From positions 434,001 through 498,000 of the forward strand of contig LNDV01000034.1 in NCBI GenBank assembly GCA_001464765.1: a DNA stretch of 64,000 bases. The letters are read 5' to 3'. The DNA is from Betaproteobacteria bacterium Ga0077526. Lineage in GTDB: Bacteria; Pseudomonadota; Gammaproteobacteria; Burkholderiales; Ga0077523. Shown in pieces: positions 1 to 9,323 of the stretch (position 1 is its first letter; every line of letters begins with the position of its first letter). The translations under genes were made by a program, and so were the position numbers. Under the pieces are notes generated by a model that saw nothing but the letters and a program-made list of their open reading frames with translations, did not search any database and was not told the DNA's origin.

Positions 1-361
1 CCTCGCGGTCGGTGCATGAGGCTAGCGTCTCGTTGCTCCGGCGTTCGCCCCGGAAATCACGCCCGCCGTTACGCCACACGTCGTGGGCGCCGTCGTCATC
101 CGCTCCGCCGTTGCGCCGCAACAACCCGCCGCGCGAAGCCCACGCCTCGCCTAACGCCCCTTCACCTGAGGCCCCAGCACAGGTCAACCCGAAATCCAAC
201 TCTCTAACCTCAGACAAGGACTCGCCAGACGCACATCACTGCCGCGAGACCTCTGCGCGCCATGGTCCTCTGATCACAGTCTGTGCGGCTCTGTGAAATG
301 CGTCCCTGTCGAGTCGTCACCGCCGCGCTCTTGCTGCCAGCCGGACTTCTGCGAGATGAGG
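1..361. other. left-edge stretch without a recognisable gene
   Basis: No reading frame here gives a protein I recognise; the open frames are short, arginine- and proline-rich and lack a convincing ribosome site. The stretch lies just downstream of the AlgD-type dehydrogenase stop. I see no strong hairpin-plus-T-run terminator in it and no RNA gene. Confidence 0.5.
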
Positions 362-1678
362 CTACCAGCAGAGTCCCATGTATTGCGCCACAAGTCCGTC
401 ACGAGACTTCATCCCCACCAGATCCACGACAAACTGGTCCGAACGAGCAGTTGCGCAAATCTTTCTGGATGTGGCTTCGTCTCCTAGGCCCACCACGAGA
501 ACATCCGACTCGGCGATGACGCCTTCAAGATCATTCTCGATTAGCGAATCCATGTGTGGGACGTGCTGTTCGATGAAACGCTTGTTCGCCCCAAGGAGCT
601 TCGACAAGTGAACCTCCGGGTCGAATACCTTCAAAGTCATTCCCTTCCCAATGAAATGCTCTGCGATCAGTACAAGAGGGCTTTCCCTCAGGTCGTCAGT
701 TCCGGACTTGAAGGAGAGACCCACCATCCCGATTCGACGTTTACCCAGGTGAAGCACCTTCTCGATCGCATGCTCGATGTGCACTTTGTTGGATGCCAGA
801 ATCGCGCTCGTAACGGGGATGTCTACATCGCGCGTCTTGGCGAGATAGGCCGTCGCGCGGAGATCCTTGGGAAGGCACGACCCGCCGAACGCAAACCCGG
901 GCTTGAGATAGGCCGGCGAGATATTCAACTGACGGTCTCGACAGACGAGATCCATGACTTCGAAAGGATCAACGTTCAGCGCGGAGCACAGGCGGGCCGT
1001 CTCATTTGCAAAAGCTATCTTCAGCGCGTGAAAGTTGTTGCAGCAGTACTTGACCATTTCGGCCGCCCGCACCGAGGTCTCGATGAATTCGCATGGCAGG
1101 TGCCCGAACAACTCACGCAACGCCTGAGCTGGTGCGGGTGAGTTTGCGCCCACGATAGTGAAGGGCGGCTTGTCGTAGTCCCTGATCGATGTCCCTTCCC
1201 GCAAGAACTCAGGTTGGAAACAAAGGTGAAAATCGATGCCTTCCCGCTTTCCGGATTCACTCTCGATGATGGGACGCAGCACATCTTCGACCGTGCCCGG
1301 GACAAGCGTTGAGCGAAACACGAAGATATGCGGGTATGACTTCTCACGAATCGCCTTGCCTATGTCGCTCGCCAGGCGAAGCATCGCCCCTTGATCCTGG
1401 CTCCCGTTGGCTGCCGACGGTGTGCCCACGCAGATCAGCGAAAGCGACGTCTTCGCTATTGCTTCGAAGACATCATCAGTCACACCAACCCGTCCGCTCG
1501 CAACGACCGAACGCATGAGATCCACCATTCCTTCTTCCACAACTGGCGTCTTGCCCTCACGAATAAGCGCAAGTTTGGAAGGCTCGACGTCGACCCCTAC
1601 AATTGTGTGGCCGTCCCGTGCGAGACAGGCTAACGAGACCGCCCCCACATAACCAAGACCGAAGATGCTGATGTTCAT
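362..1678 (-). CDS. AlgD-type GDP-mannose 6-dehydrogenase family protein
   Basis: A 438-residue NAD-dependent sugar-nucleotide dehydrogenase that oxidises the C6 alcohol of a hexose nucleotide to a uronate in the cytoplasm. The Rossmann motif GLGYVG lies at residues 7-12. The catalytic cysteine is C268 within GGSCLPKD, the same number as in Pseudomonas AlgD, and the C-terminus ends GLCW, close to the AlgD ending. The frame stays open upstream to 1978, but I start at 1678, where a purine-rich AGAAGGAC precedes the ATG and the Rossmann fold begins at once. It is the last gene of the exopolysaccharide run, 49 bases after the preceding glycosyltransferase. Overall similarity favours GDP-mannose over UDP-glucose as substrate, but no alginate genes are present, so GDP-mannuronate for a different polysaccharide is my inference. 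Confidence 0.9.
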   Translation of the reverse strand: MNISIFGLGYVGAVSLACLARDGHTIVGVDVEPSKLALIREGKTPVVEEGMVDLMRSVVASGRVGVTDDVFEAIAKTSLSLICVGTPSAANGSQDQGAMLRLASDIGKAIREKSYPHIFVFRSTLVPGTVEDVLRPIIESESGKREGIDFHLCFQPEFLREGTSIRDYDKPPFTIVGANSPAPAQALRELFGHLPCEFIETSVRAAEMVKYCCNNFHALKIAFANETARLCSALNVDPFEVMDLVCRDRQLNISPAYLKPGFAFGGSCLPKDLRATAYLAKTRDVDIPVTSAILASNKVHIEHAIEKVLHLGKRRIGMVGLSFKSGTDDLRESPLVLIAEHFIGKGMTLKVFDPEVHLSKLLGANKRFIEQHVPHMDSLIENDLEGVIAESDVLVVGLGDEATSRKICATARSDQFVVDLVGMKSRDGLVAQYMGLCW

Positions 1679-1727
1679 CGCGATGGGTGTCCTTCTGTGC
1701 GTCAGGTTCTCTGACTGGGAATCTTCG

Positions 1728-2960
1728 TCAACGCGGGTCTGGCTGCAGGCCAGAGTCGCGGAGCGTGGTGGGAGAGCGCGAGAGACAGCGTTCGATGATG
1801 CGATCAAGCCGCTCCATTGAACTCTCCCAGTTGTGGTGAGAGAGCATTCTCTCGCGACCCGCCTGAGCCAACCTCGCGCGCTCCTTTGGGTCCTCAACGA
1901 TGCGAAGAATGGCGTTGGCATACTCTGCCGGTGAAGATCCAACAAGCATGTGAGCGTCCGCCTGGGCATCAACGCCACCGGCGGCCACTCGACTCGTGAC
2001 TACCGGAACGCCCATCGCCATCGCCTCGAGGATTTTGTTCTGAGTGCCACGAGCAATGTTCAGCGGTGCCACCATCAGGGCGGACCGACGAACATACGGA
2101 CGCACATCCGGAACGGAGCCCGTCACGGTGACCCCTTGTCTTCTTGCGAGATCAAGCACCTGCTTCGACGGGTCTGCCCCCACGATGAGGAGCTTGAGGC
2201 TGGGGCGGCGCGCCTGCAGGGCGGGCAGCGTGTTCGCGCAGAAGTCGAACATGCACTCCTGGTTCGGGTAGTAGTCCATACGGCCGACGAAGCAGATTGT
2301 GTCGGGGTCGTAACCCTCGTCCTGCGGGCAGAAAAAACTGCTGTCAACGCCATTCGGAAACCAGTCAGTCTCGACATCGACGCCGTAGCCCTTAAGGGTC
2401 TCCCACTCCGCACGCGTGGTAGCAGTGCAGAATTCGAACTTGCCAGCAAGACGCTTCTCTTCGCGACAGAGTTTGGCGCCTTCAAGGCGATACCCCAGGG
2501 AGAGCGGAAACGGCTTGGAGACGCCGTACTCGAACCACTTCTGCGAGTCCATGTCGCCGAAGTCCAGTATCTTGGGGACGTCACGGACGTGCTCGACGTA
2601 CTGAGCCACCGATGAACAGTGCACAAAGATCAGGTCGAACGTCTCTTCGCTCAGCAGACGTCGAATGCGTCTGTCGAGATCCAGACTGTAGAAAAATCCC
2701 ATGGAGGATGGGATGGTAGTCGGGAGGCGCGCCACCATTCTCAGAACCTGAACCGGGTTTTTCACCTGACCGATCTCGAACCGCCTGCAGTGGGCCGCGA
2801 TGCCTTTCGCCTCTTCCGCCTCCGCGGCGGATCGAGCAAGCGAGCACACCGTTACGTGATGTCCGCTCTCAGCGAAGTGCCGGATCATGTTGAAGGGGCG
2901 AATCTTCCCGCCTCTCTTCGGCGGGTACGGAAATCTATGGCAGACGTACAGGATTCTCAT
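1728..2960 (-). CDS. XrtA-associated family 1 glycosyltransferase
   Basis: A 410-residue GT-B fold glycosyltransferase. The N-terminus (RILYVCHRFPYPPKRGGK) is the one I associate with the sugar transferase family found beside exosortase A. The C-terminal donor-binding domain has the GT1/GT4 pattern ending in EAMAMGVPVV around residue 310-320. It should transfer a sugar from a nucleotide donor to the lipid-linked repeat unit at the cytoplasmic membrane face. The start overlaps the stop of the amidotransferase upstream by 4 bases (2957-2960), which indicates translational coupling. Donor and acceptor cannot be read from the sequence. Confidence 0.9.
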   Translation of the reverse strand: MRILYVCHRFPYPPKRGGKIRPFNMIRHFAESGHHVTVCSLARSAAEAEEAKGIAAHCRRFEIGQVKNPVQVLRMVARLPTTIPSSMGFFYSLDLDRRIRRLLSEETFDLIFVHCSSVAQYVEHVRDVPKILDFGDMDSQKWFEYGVSKPFPLSLGYRLEGAKLCREEKRLAGKFEFCTATTRAEWETLKGYGVDVETDWFPNGVDSSFFCPQDEGYDPDTICFVGRMDYYPNQECMFDFCANTLPALQARRPSLKLLIVGADPSKQVLDLARRQGVTVTGSVPDVRPYVRRSALMVAPLNIARGTQNKILEAMAMGVPVVTSRVAAGGVDAQADAHMLVGSSPAEYANAILRIVEDPKERARLAQAGRERMLSHHNWESSMERLDRIIERCLSRSPTTLRDSGLQPDPR

Positions 2961-4885
2961 GAAATCGCCCTCTGGAGTTCTTCAGCGACTTCACCATGGG
3001 ACCTGCCGTCGAGGAACATTCTCGCCCAGACTTCCAGGTTGAGCATGCTCAGGAGGACATCAGTATGGTCGGCACGATTCGCACGATGCTCGGCCTTCAG
3101 GCGATCCACTGCGTCATACCGAAACAGGCCACGGGCCTCCACGGCCTCCCGCGAGAGCGTGAAGTCCAGAACCGGGGCTAGCTCCGCCTTGAGCCACGCG
3201 CCCATGGGCGTTCCGAAACCTCGCTTCTTCCGGTGAAGGATATCCTCCGGCAGAAGGTCCGACAGCGCCGTTTTCATGGCACTCTTCAGGACTCCTCCTT
3301 CCATCTTCACGGATTCCGGCATGGTCGCCGCCATCTCGACGAGCTCGTGATCAAGCAACGGAACACGGCATTCAAGGGACACAGCCATGCTCATCTTGTC
3401 TGTGAGCATGAGCAGGTCATCGGGCAGTTGGGTGGCAGCGTCCACACCAAACATCCGAAGCAAGGGATCATCAGATGCCGTCGCTTCGAACGCATTCCGG
3501 ATCGGGTCAACGTACGTGGCCGTGTCGTCCTCGACCAGCAGTTCGCGCGCCCTCGCATCCTCCAGAATCAGTACATACGCGCGATACCGCGCTTCGAAGG
3601 AAAGCCCAGCCGCGGCGAGAAAGCCCTTTGCGAGGCGCAGAGAGTTGAGGAGGGAAGAATGGCGGTCGGCGGGTAGCCATGTCCCTGCACGAATGGCGGC
3701 TCTGCGAATAACGGATGGCCACTTGTCGAACTGAGCAAGGTAGTGGTTTCCGAGATAGCGGCGATAGCCGCCGAAGAGTTCATCGCCACCAACGCCCGAG
3801 AGAATGACCGTCACATCCTGGCGAGCAAACTCCGACACGAGGTAGGTAGTTATGAACGCTGTGTCCGCCACGGGTTCATCCATGTGCCACAACAGCTTCG
3901 GGAGAAGTCGGACAACATCCGGCTTCACCATGATTTCACGATGATCGGTGCGGAAAAGCTGCGAGACGCGCCGCGCGTAGGGCAACTCGTTATAGAAATC
4001 TGCGGCCGCTGATCCGGAGAAACCGATCGAGTAAGTCTTTACGGGAACGTCGCTGTGTCTGGACATGAGCCCGACAACCGCACTCGAGTCGATCCCTCCT
4101 GACAGGAACGCACCGATCGGAACGTCGCTGACCATCTGCATGCGTACGGCCTTCTCCATCCCTTCGCGGATCAGTTGTATCCATTCCGACTTCTTGACGC
4201 CGTTGTTGACTCGTTCCGGAAGGGTCCAGAAGACACGTTGCGTCGCGTGCCCGCCTTCGATGACCATCAGCGTTGCGGGAGGAAGCTTCTCAACTCTGTC
4301 GAACATCGAGTGCGGGGATGCGACGTACCCCAGCTGCAGATAGCTCCGGAGTGCCTGGCGACAGATGCGCCGATCGAAGCCCGGGAGCTCCAGCAAGGCC
4401 TTGGCCTCAGTCGCGAACGCAATGAACTTGCTGTCTTGAGTAAAGTAGAGAGGCTTGATGCCCAGGCGATCACGCGCGATGAGAAGTCTACGGCGGGTCG
4501 CGTCCCAGAGCGCAAAGTTGAACATGCCGTTCAGGTGCTCGAGGAAGCCGTCACCATACTCTGCGTACGCATGCAGGACGGCCTCGCAGTCGGAGCCCGT
4601 CAGGAACTTGTGCCCTTTTGCTGTCAGCTCGGCGCGCAGTTCGCGGAAGTTGTAGATCTCACCGTTGCATACGAGCCACAGAGTTCCGGACTCGTTTCTG
4701 AGCGGTTGATGGCCGCCGGCGACATCGATGATCGAGAGGCGGCGCATGCCGATCGCGGAGGGGCCATCAACGTGAATACCTTGATCGTCAGGTCCTCGGT
4801 GCGCCGTCACGTCGCTCATGCGCGCAAGGATCGCGGGATCTGCTGGACGCCCGTCGAGATGGATGATCCCGTATATGCCGCACAT
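2957..4885 (-). CDS. asparagine synthase-type amidotransferase, XrtA locus (copy near left end)
   Basis: A 642-residue AsnB-like enzyme. Residues 1 to about 215 form a class II glutaminase with the N-terminal nucleophile Cys2 (MCGIYG), the RGPDD motif and NGEIYNF. Residues about 235-600 form an ATP-pyrophosphatase synthase domain with the PP-loop SGGIDSSAV and the LSGVGGDELFGGY motif. Glutamine nitrogen is released and used to amidate an adenylated carboxylate. In exopolysaccharide loci such enzymes probably amidate a uronic acid or another carboxylated sugar. It fits the neighbouring uronate-forming dehydrogenase (362-1678), but that link is inference. It lies 13 bases after the glycosyltransferase gene upstream. 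A second paralogue is at 20493-22442. Confidence 0.9.
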   Translation of the reverse strand: MCGIYGIIHLDGRPADPAILARMSDVTAHRGPDDQGIHVDGPSAIGMRRLSIIDVAGGHQPLRNESGTLWLVCNGEIYNFRELRAELTAKGHKFLTGSDCEAVLHAYAEYGDGFLEHLNGMFNFALWDATRRRLLIARDRLGIKPLYFTQDSKFIAFATEAKALLELPGFDRRICRQALRSYLQLGYVASPHSMFDRVEKLPPATLMVIEGGHATQRVFWTLPERVNNGVKKSEWIQLIREGMEKAVRMQMVSDVPIGAFLSGGIDSSAVVGLMSRHSDVPVKTYSIGFSGSAAADFYNELPYARRVSQLFRTDHREIMVKPDVVRLLPKLLWHMDEPVADTAFITTYLVSEFARQDVTVILSGVGGDELFGGYRRYLGNHYLAQFDKWPSVIRRAAIRAGTWLPADRHSSLLNSLRLAKGFLAAAGLSFEARYRAYVLILEDARARELLVEDDTATYVDPIRNAFEATASDDPLLRMFGVDAATQLPDDLLMLTDKMSMAVSLECRVPLLDHELVEMAATMPESVKMEGGVLKSAMKTALSDLLPEDILHRKKRGFGTPMGAWLKAELAPVLDFTLSREAVEARGLFRYDAVDRLKAEHRANRADHTDVLLSMLNLEVWARMFLDGRSHGEVAEELQRAIS

Positions 4886-4898
4886 GATCCGACCCCGG

Positions 4899-6152
4899 TC
4901 AGGAAGCGCGGTCGCGCGCGATGGCGCCCGTCGGCAAGCCTGAACCCTTGACTAGTCGGGCGTAGACGTCGGCGTACCGGGCCACGCTCTTCGCCCAGGT
5001 TCTCTCCGTTTCCACAAACTCGCGGCCGGCTCGGCGAATCTGCTCCAGACGGATCGGAGTGAGAGCCAGGGTTTCAAGAATCTTCGACTGCAGGGCTTGC
5101 ACATCACCGGCCTTGAAAAGCAGACCGGTTTCGCCGTCACGAATCAGCTCCTTGTGTCCGCCTACGTCGGATGCGACGAGGACACGGCCCTGGGCCATTG
5201 CCTCGAGGGGCTTCAGCGGGGTGACCAGTTCCGTGAGCAAGCTGGAATGGCGCGGATACACCAGAACGTCGATGAGGTCGTAATACCTCTGTACTTGATC
5301 GTGCGGAACCCGACCCGTGAAGATCACCCGGTCTGCGATGCCTAGCGTCCGCGCCTGCTCCTTGAGCGCAGCTTCCTGAAAGCCACCACCAACCAGCAGC
5401 AGCTTCACGTCGGGCCGTGAAGCGACCAGTCCGGGCAAGGCTTCTATCAGGAGATCCAGGCCTTCGTATGCATAGAAGGAACCGGCGAATCCCAGCACGG
5501 TGGAACCTGTCAAGCCGAGTGATGCGCATAGCGCCGGATTCGAGACACCTCCGAACGGAAACTCTGCGGGGTCGACTGCGTTCGGAATGACGGTCACCCG
5601 GTCCGGCGGCACGCCTCGCGAAGTGATGTCGGAGCGCAGGCCTTCGCAGATCGTCGTAACGTGCGCTGCGCGGAGAAGTGCAAACGTTTCCAACCTGCGG
5701 GATAAGTGGTATCGAATACTGCTCTCGGTCGTGGTCCCGTGATCCACCGCCGCCGCTTCCCACAAGGCCCTCATCTCGTAGACGACGGGAAGTCCAGTCG
5801 ACCGACCGACCCACAGCGCGGGCAGGGCGTTCAACACGGGAGAGTGGACATGCAGCACGTTCGGACGAGTGCGTGAAACCACATCAGCGATTCGGGCTGC
5901 GGTTCTGCGCATGAGTGCGAGAAGCGACAAGGCACGCAATGAAGTTCGACGACCAGGCGGTGTAGGGGTACGGAAGAAGTGCCAGCCATTGACCCACTCT
6001 TCCTCGATCGTGGATTCACCCTGTTTCGGCGTCGTCAGGTGAAACGTCTCCCATCCGAGCGCCCGTTGCTCCTGGAGGATTGACACTGTCCTGAATGCAT
6101 AGCCACTATGCAGGGGAAGGGAATGGTCCAGAATATGAAGAATTCGAAGCAT
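4899..6152 (-). CDS. XrtA-associated glycosyltransferase
   Basis: A 417-residue GT-B glycosyltransferase. It opens RILHILDHSLPLHSGYAFRT, the signature start of a glycosyltransferase family that travels with exosortase A. The donor domain carries EAMAQGRVLVASDVGG, with the glutamates expected of GT4 enzymes. The frame is open upstream to 6221, but the extra 23 residues are unlike the family, so I place the start at 6152. It is the first gene after a 577-base gap and heads a tight run (glycosyltransferase, amidotransferase, glycosyltransferase, dehydrogenase). Substrate is unknown. Confidence 0.9.
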   Translation of the reverse strand: MLRILHILDHSLPLHSGYAFRTVSILQEQRALGWETFHLTTPKQGESTIEEEWVNGWHFFRTPTPPGRRTSLRALSLLALMRRTAARIADVVSRTRPNVLHVHSPVLNALPALWVGRSTGLPVVYEMRALWEAAAVDHGTTTESSIRYHLSRRLETFALLRAAHVTTICEGLRSDITSRGVPPDRVTVIPNAVDPAEFPFGGVSNPALCASLGLTGSTVLGFAGSFYAYEGLDLLIEALPGLVASRPDVKLLLVGGGFQEAALKEQARTLGIADRVIFTGRVPHDQVQRYYDLIDVLVYPRHSSLLTELVTPLKPLEAMAQGRVLVASDVGGHKELIRDGETGLLFKAGDVQALQSKILETLALTPIRLEQIRRAGREFVETERTWAKSVARYADVYARLVKGSGLPTGAIARDRAS

Positions 6153-6729
6153 CAGTCTGAGGGTGATTGCCACCGATGGAACCTTGGGCGGTGGCAGGTG
6201 AGCTTGACCTTGGGCGGGCACTTCGCCCTGATCAGCAAGGCGGCATTAACTGCAGCACGAAGCGTTCCAGTGCGTCAGCCCCGGTGCAGTGGCCGAGGCG
6301 TCCTGGAGCGAGAGCGACTGACACGCTTTCCGACAAACGCCGCCGCAGGATGTCACATTACTTGAGCCGCTCCGCATGCCTGCTCTGCGCCGGCGACGCG
6401 GCCGCTCCGAATTTGGAGTCCATCCTTGACTGAGCGACGTTCATTGCTTCGTCATAGGCCGATGCTGCGGCAAGCGCATCGGATTGGCGCCGACGTGCGC
6501 CTTCCAGTCTCTCGGGATGGGTGGGACCTTCGCCGCCGGTTGCGACTCGCGCTGCAGCACGTCGACCTGGTCGTCGCGCGGATTGCCTCCATGAAGCCGT
6601 CACGTCACGGTCAGGATTCTATTCTTCTCAATTGCTACCGTGTCGAAGACCACGGAACGCATGGTCGGGCTCATCGGCGAACCGCGGAAAGACGCCCGTC
6701 CCCTGCCGAGCACTCCGTGACTGCCAAGA
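6153..6729. other. 577-base gap without a supported gene
   Basis: This stretch separates the PLP decarboxylase from the next glycosyltransferase in an otherwise tightly packed locus. The short open frames in it are low-complexity and match nothing I know. No tRNA, clear terminator or insertion-sequence end is visible. It may hold a promoter for the downstream four-gene run or the decayed remains of a gene. Confidence 0.5.
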
Positions 6730-7992
6730 TCAGTTGAAGTCTGTCATCGGACGTGATCGGCGGCCAAGCACGAACTTGCCATCGACAGCAACCACTTCGG
6801 CCGGTGTGTGACGCCCCAGGAAAAGGAGAGGGCTCGCAGTCAGTCCGTACGCGCCGGACTTCAACACGCCGATAAGGTCACCGATCTCGGGACGTGGAAG
6901 TTCAGCGTCGATGCCCAGCAGGTCCGTTGGATTGCATGATGGGCCAGCTATGTTGCATCGGACTGGCGGTGCCTCCGGGCGCGAAAGATTGCGCAGAACG
7001 AAGTTGGAGCGCAATGCGGCTCCGAACGTGCCAGCAGCCGCCAGCTGGTGGTGTAGTCCGCCGTCCACCATGAAGAAGCACTTCCCGCGCGAGATCTTCG
7101 AACTGATCACGCGCGCGACGTAAATGCCGGCGTTCGCGGCAAGATATCGTCCAAGTTCGAAGACGATTCGTCGCGGAACGCGCGAGGACGCGACAAACGA
7201 ACGCAGTACTGGCGTGAGGGCAGAGCCCAAGGCTGCGATGTCGATCTCCTTATCTGCATCAGTGTGTGACAGCCCAAACCCGCCGCCCAGATTGATGGTC
7301 GAACATCTGAGCGCGGTACTGCTCTCGATCTCGCGCACGATCTCCAGCGTGTGGGTCACGCCTTCGACGACACCTGATGCATCGAAGCATTGGCTACCGG
7401 CATAGACATGGATACCGCGAAAGTCGAGTGCATCAGCGCATGCTGCGATGCGCGGCAACACGCTGTGGAGTTCCTCTTCGTCGACGCCGAACTGGATGGC
7501 ACGCCCGCCCATCTTCATGCCGAATGCACGATTGAGCAGCTTCGGATTCACGCGGACCGCCACGTTCGCTCGCCGTCCCTGCTCCCGCGCGATCTGCACA
7601 CAATCGTCCAGCTCTCGAACGGATTCGATACTGATGCAGCCTGCGCCACTCAATATGGCCGCCGTCAGTTCGGCACGGTTCTTAGCTGGGCCGGCAAAGC
7701 TGAGAGAGGCTGGGTCGTAGCCCGCCAACTGCGCTTGATCGAGCTCGCCTCCCGAGGAGATGTCGAGTCCGTCCACCTTCCCGAGCAGCGAGCGAAGCAA
7801 GCCGAGGTTGGGGTTGGCCTTCACGGCGAAGTAGACCTGCGCCTGGCCTTCGAAGGCGTCGCGCACCTGCTGAACGCGCGACCTCACGTCCTCGGCGTCG
7901 TACAAGTACAGCGGTGTACCGTACTCATGCGCGAGCATCTCGAATCGATCGGCAGGCGTAGAAGACCAGGGGTCAGAGCTCACAACGGGCAT
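6730..7992 (-). CDS. PLP-dependent fold-III decarboxylase, exosortase A-associated
   Basis: A 420-residue member of the alanine-racemase-fold decarboxylases (ornithine/DAP/arginine decarboxylase family 2). The PLP-binding lysine is K58 in YFAVKANPN. HxGSQ-type and GGGFG phosphate-binding segments follow, and the C-terminal part holds the family GxSCNPTD region (GPSCNPTD). The frame is open to 8130, but the start at 7992 gives the family N-terminus and a 49-base spacing from the mutase activator. A version of this gene is standard in XrtA loci. Here it directly follows the glutamate mutase genes, so its likely substrate is 3-methylaspartate, free or bound to the carrier protein, giving a 3-aminoisobutyryl product as the vicenistatin enzyme VinO does. 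The substrate assignment is inference; aspartate or diaminopimelate are alternatives. Confidence 0.9.
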   Translation of the reverse strand: MPVVSSDPWSSTPADRFEMLAHEYGTPLYLYDAEDVRSRVQQVRDAFEGQAQVYFAVKANPNLGLLRSLLGKVDGLDISSGGELDQAQLAGYDPASLSFAGPAKNRAELTAAILSGAGCISIESVRELDDCVQIAREQGRRANVAVRVNPKLLNRAFGMKMGGRAIQFGVDEEELHSVLPRIAACADALDFRGIHVYAGSQCFDASGVVEGVTHTLEIVREIESSTALRCSTINLGGGFGLSHTDADKEIDIAALGSALTPVLRSFVASSRVPRRIVFELGRYLAANAGIYVARVISSKISRGKCFFMVDGGLHHQLAAAGTFGAALRSNFVLRNLSRPEAPPVRCNIAGPSCNPTDLLGIDAELPRPEIGDLIGVLKSGAYGLTASPLLFLGRHTPAEVVAVDGKFVLGRRSRPMTDFN

Positions 7993-8041
7993 GATAGTCC
8001 TGGAGTAAAGTGCAAGGCGTAGGAGTAGCGGTTGCGGTCTT

Positions 8042-9316
8042 TCAGAGAGACGCGTTGCCGGACCAGGTGATCCCGTCGATCCAGAGCTGATACATGCGGT
8101 CGATGAGTACGGAGGGTAGTGGGTTGTCACCGACTCGGAACAACTCGAACACGCGCGCTGCGCCCTTCTCCGACAACGTCTGCGACGATCCTCCTGTCAG
8201 GATGATCTGCGCTATTCGACCAAGGTCCCCCGCCGGCAAACCTGGGCCGCGCCCCTGCGAGAAGCGATCCAGCGCGACGAAAAGGCATCCATACGATAGG
8301 AGCTCAGGCGATGGATCGTAGGCTCCCTCCCGCATAAGGCGGTAGGGCTCTTCTACCTCGCCGTCCAGAACACTCTTCAGAAACTCGTAGAGCCGGGGAT
8401 GGGTGCGCAGCTGCAGCAGCAGACTGTCTCGCGAGGCCACGATACCGAGATCGACGAACACGTAGCGCGCCACCGACAGACCCGCCGCGGGCTTGGCCTC
8501 GCTTTCATCCCGTACGATCTCCACTGTGTAGTGAAGATCCGTGGTGGCACCGCCGATGTCGAGGACGACACACGCGCCTGACACATCGATGCCAGAGGAT
8601 TGAACCAGAGCGCGCTGGAAACCCCGGCTCACAATCTCTGGCGTGGGTCGGATGCCGCTCGCGAGAGTGCCGCCGAGCTCGCTAACGCCTTCCTTGTAGA
8701 CGAGGTCGTCAAGATAAGCTCGGCGAATCGCATCGAACACACTGGGCTTGCGTGACTCGAGTCCCGCTGCGAGTGGATTCGGGATGACAATCGTCTGAGG
8801 GAATCTGCGCACGAACTCACTGGCCAGATGACAGTTTCCGGCGAACACGAGAGTTCCGAATCGATACCGAGACGGGTCGAATCGCTCAAGGCGTTCCTTG
8901 AGCGGCACTGCATCTGCGCAGTCGATGCCGCCGCCAACCAGAAGAACATCGACGCGCTCGAGACTGCCTGCAGGCTCCTCCAGATCGTGCACGAAGGTTG
9001 GGTTCGCTCCGGCAAGCAGAACTTGATTGCGCATGGTTGCGCCGCTGAAGTGCTGTGACAGACACACGATCCCCACTCGAAGCCCGCCGTTGGCAGACGA
9101 GCAGACAAGCACTCTTTCCAGATCGACTACGCCCTGCAGCGGCGCCAGAAGCCCCATGACCTGCTTCGCAATCCCCAGCTCGAAGTCCCGGCCGTGCAGA
9201 GTCTGTGAAATCACCTGGTCGCGATTGTCGACAAGAGCCACCTTCACGACAGTCGAGCCGATATCAACCGCAGCCCGCCGAGCCTGGGCGGAAGGGGAAC
9301 TAGAGGTGGATGTCAT
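8042..9316 (-). CDS. glmL: glutamate mutase reactivating ATPase (GlmL/MutL family)
   Basis: A 424-residue ASKHA-fold ATPase. The phosphate-1 motif VDIGSTVVKVA begins near residue 17, and a second nucleotide motif, DIGGATTDLH, lies near residue 245. The SSANGGLRVGIV and VLLVGGG segments are typical of GlmL/MutL. These proteins are thought to help exchange damaged cobalamin on the carbon-skeleton mutase. The gene lies 7 bases downstream of glmE, so mutase and reactivase are made together. The last residues show no extra domain. Assignment to the mutase accessory family is firm; the exact chaperone mechanism is known only by analogy with other B12 mutase systems. Confidence 0.92.
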   Translation of the reverse strand: MTSTSSSPSAQARRAAVDIGSTVVKVALVDNRDQVISQTLHGRDFELGIAKQVMGLLAPLQGVVDLERVLVCSSANGGLRVGIVCLSQHFSGATMRNQVLLAGANPTFVHDLEEPAGSLERVDVLLVGGGIDCADAVPLKERLERFDPSRYRFGTLVFAGNCHLASEFVRRFPQTIVIPNPLAAGLESRKPSVFDAIRRAYLDDLVYKEGVSELGGTLASGIRPTPEIVSRGFQRALVQSSGIDVSGACVVLDIGGATTDLHYTVEIVRDESEAKPAAGLSVARYVFVDLGIVASRDSLLLQLRTHPRLYEFLKSVLDGEVEEPYRLMREGAYDPSPELLSYGCLFVALDRFSQGRGPGLPAGDLGRIAQIILTGGSSQTLSEKGAARVFELFRVGDNPLPSVLIDRMYQLWIDGITWSGNASL

Positions 9317-9323
9317 TGAGGAC

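Noticed and set aside
362..1678. Evidence of an alginate biosynthesis cluster from the AlgD-type gene
   Set aside because: None of alg8, alg44, algE, algG, algX, algL or algK is present; the surrounding genes are those of an XrtA exopolysaccharide locus.
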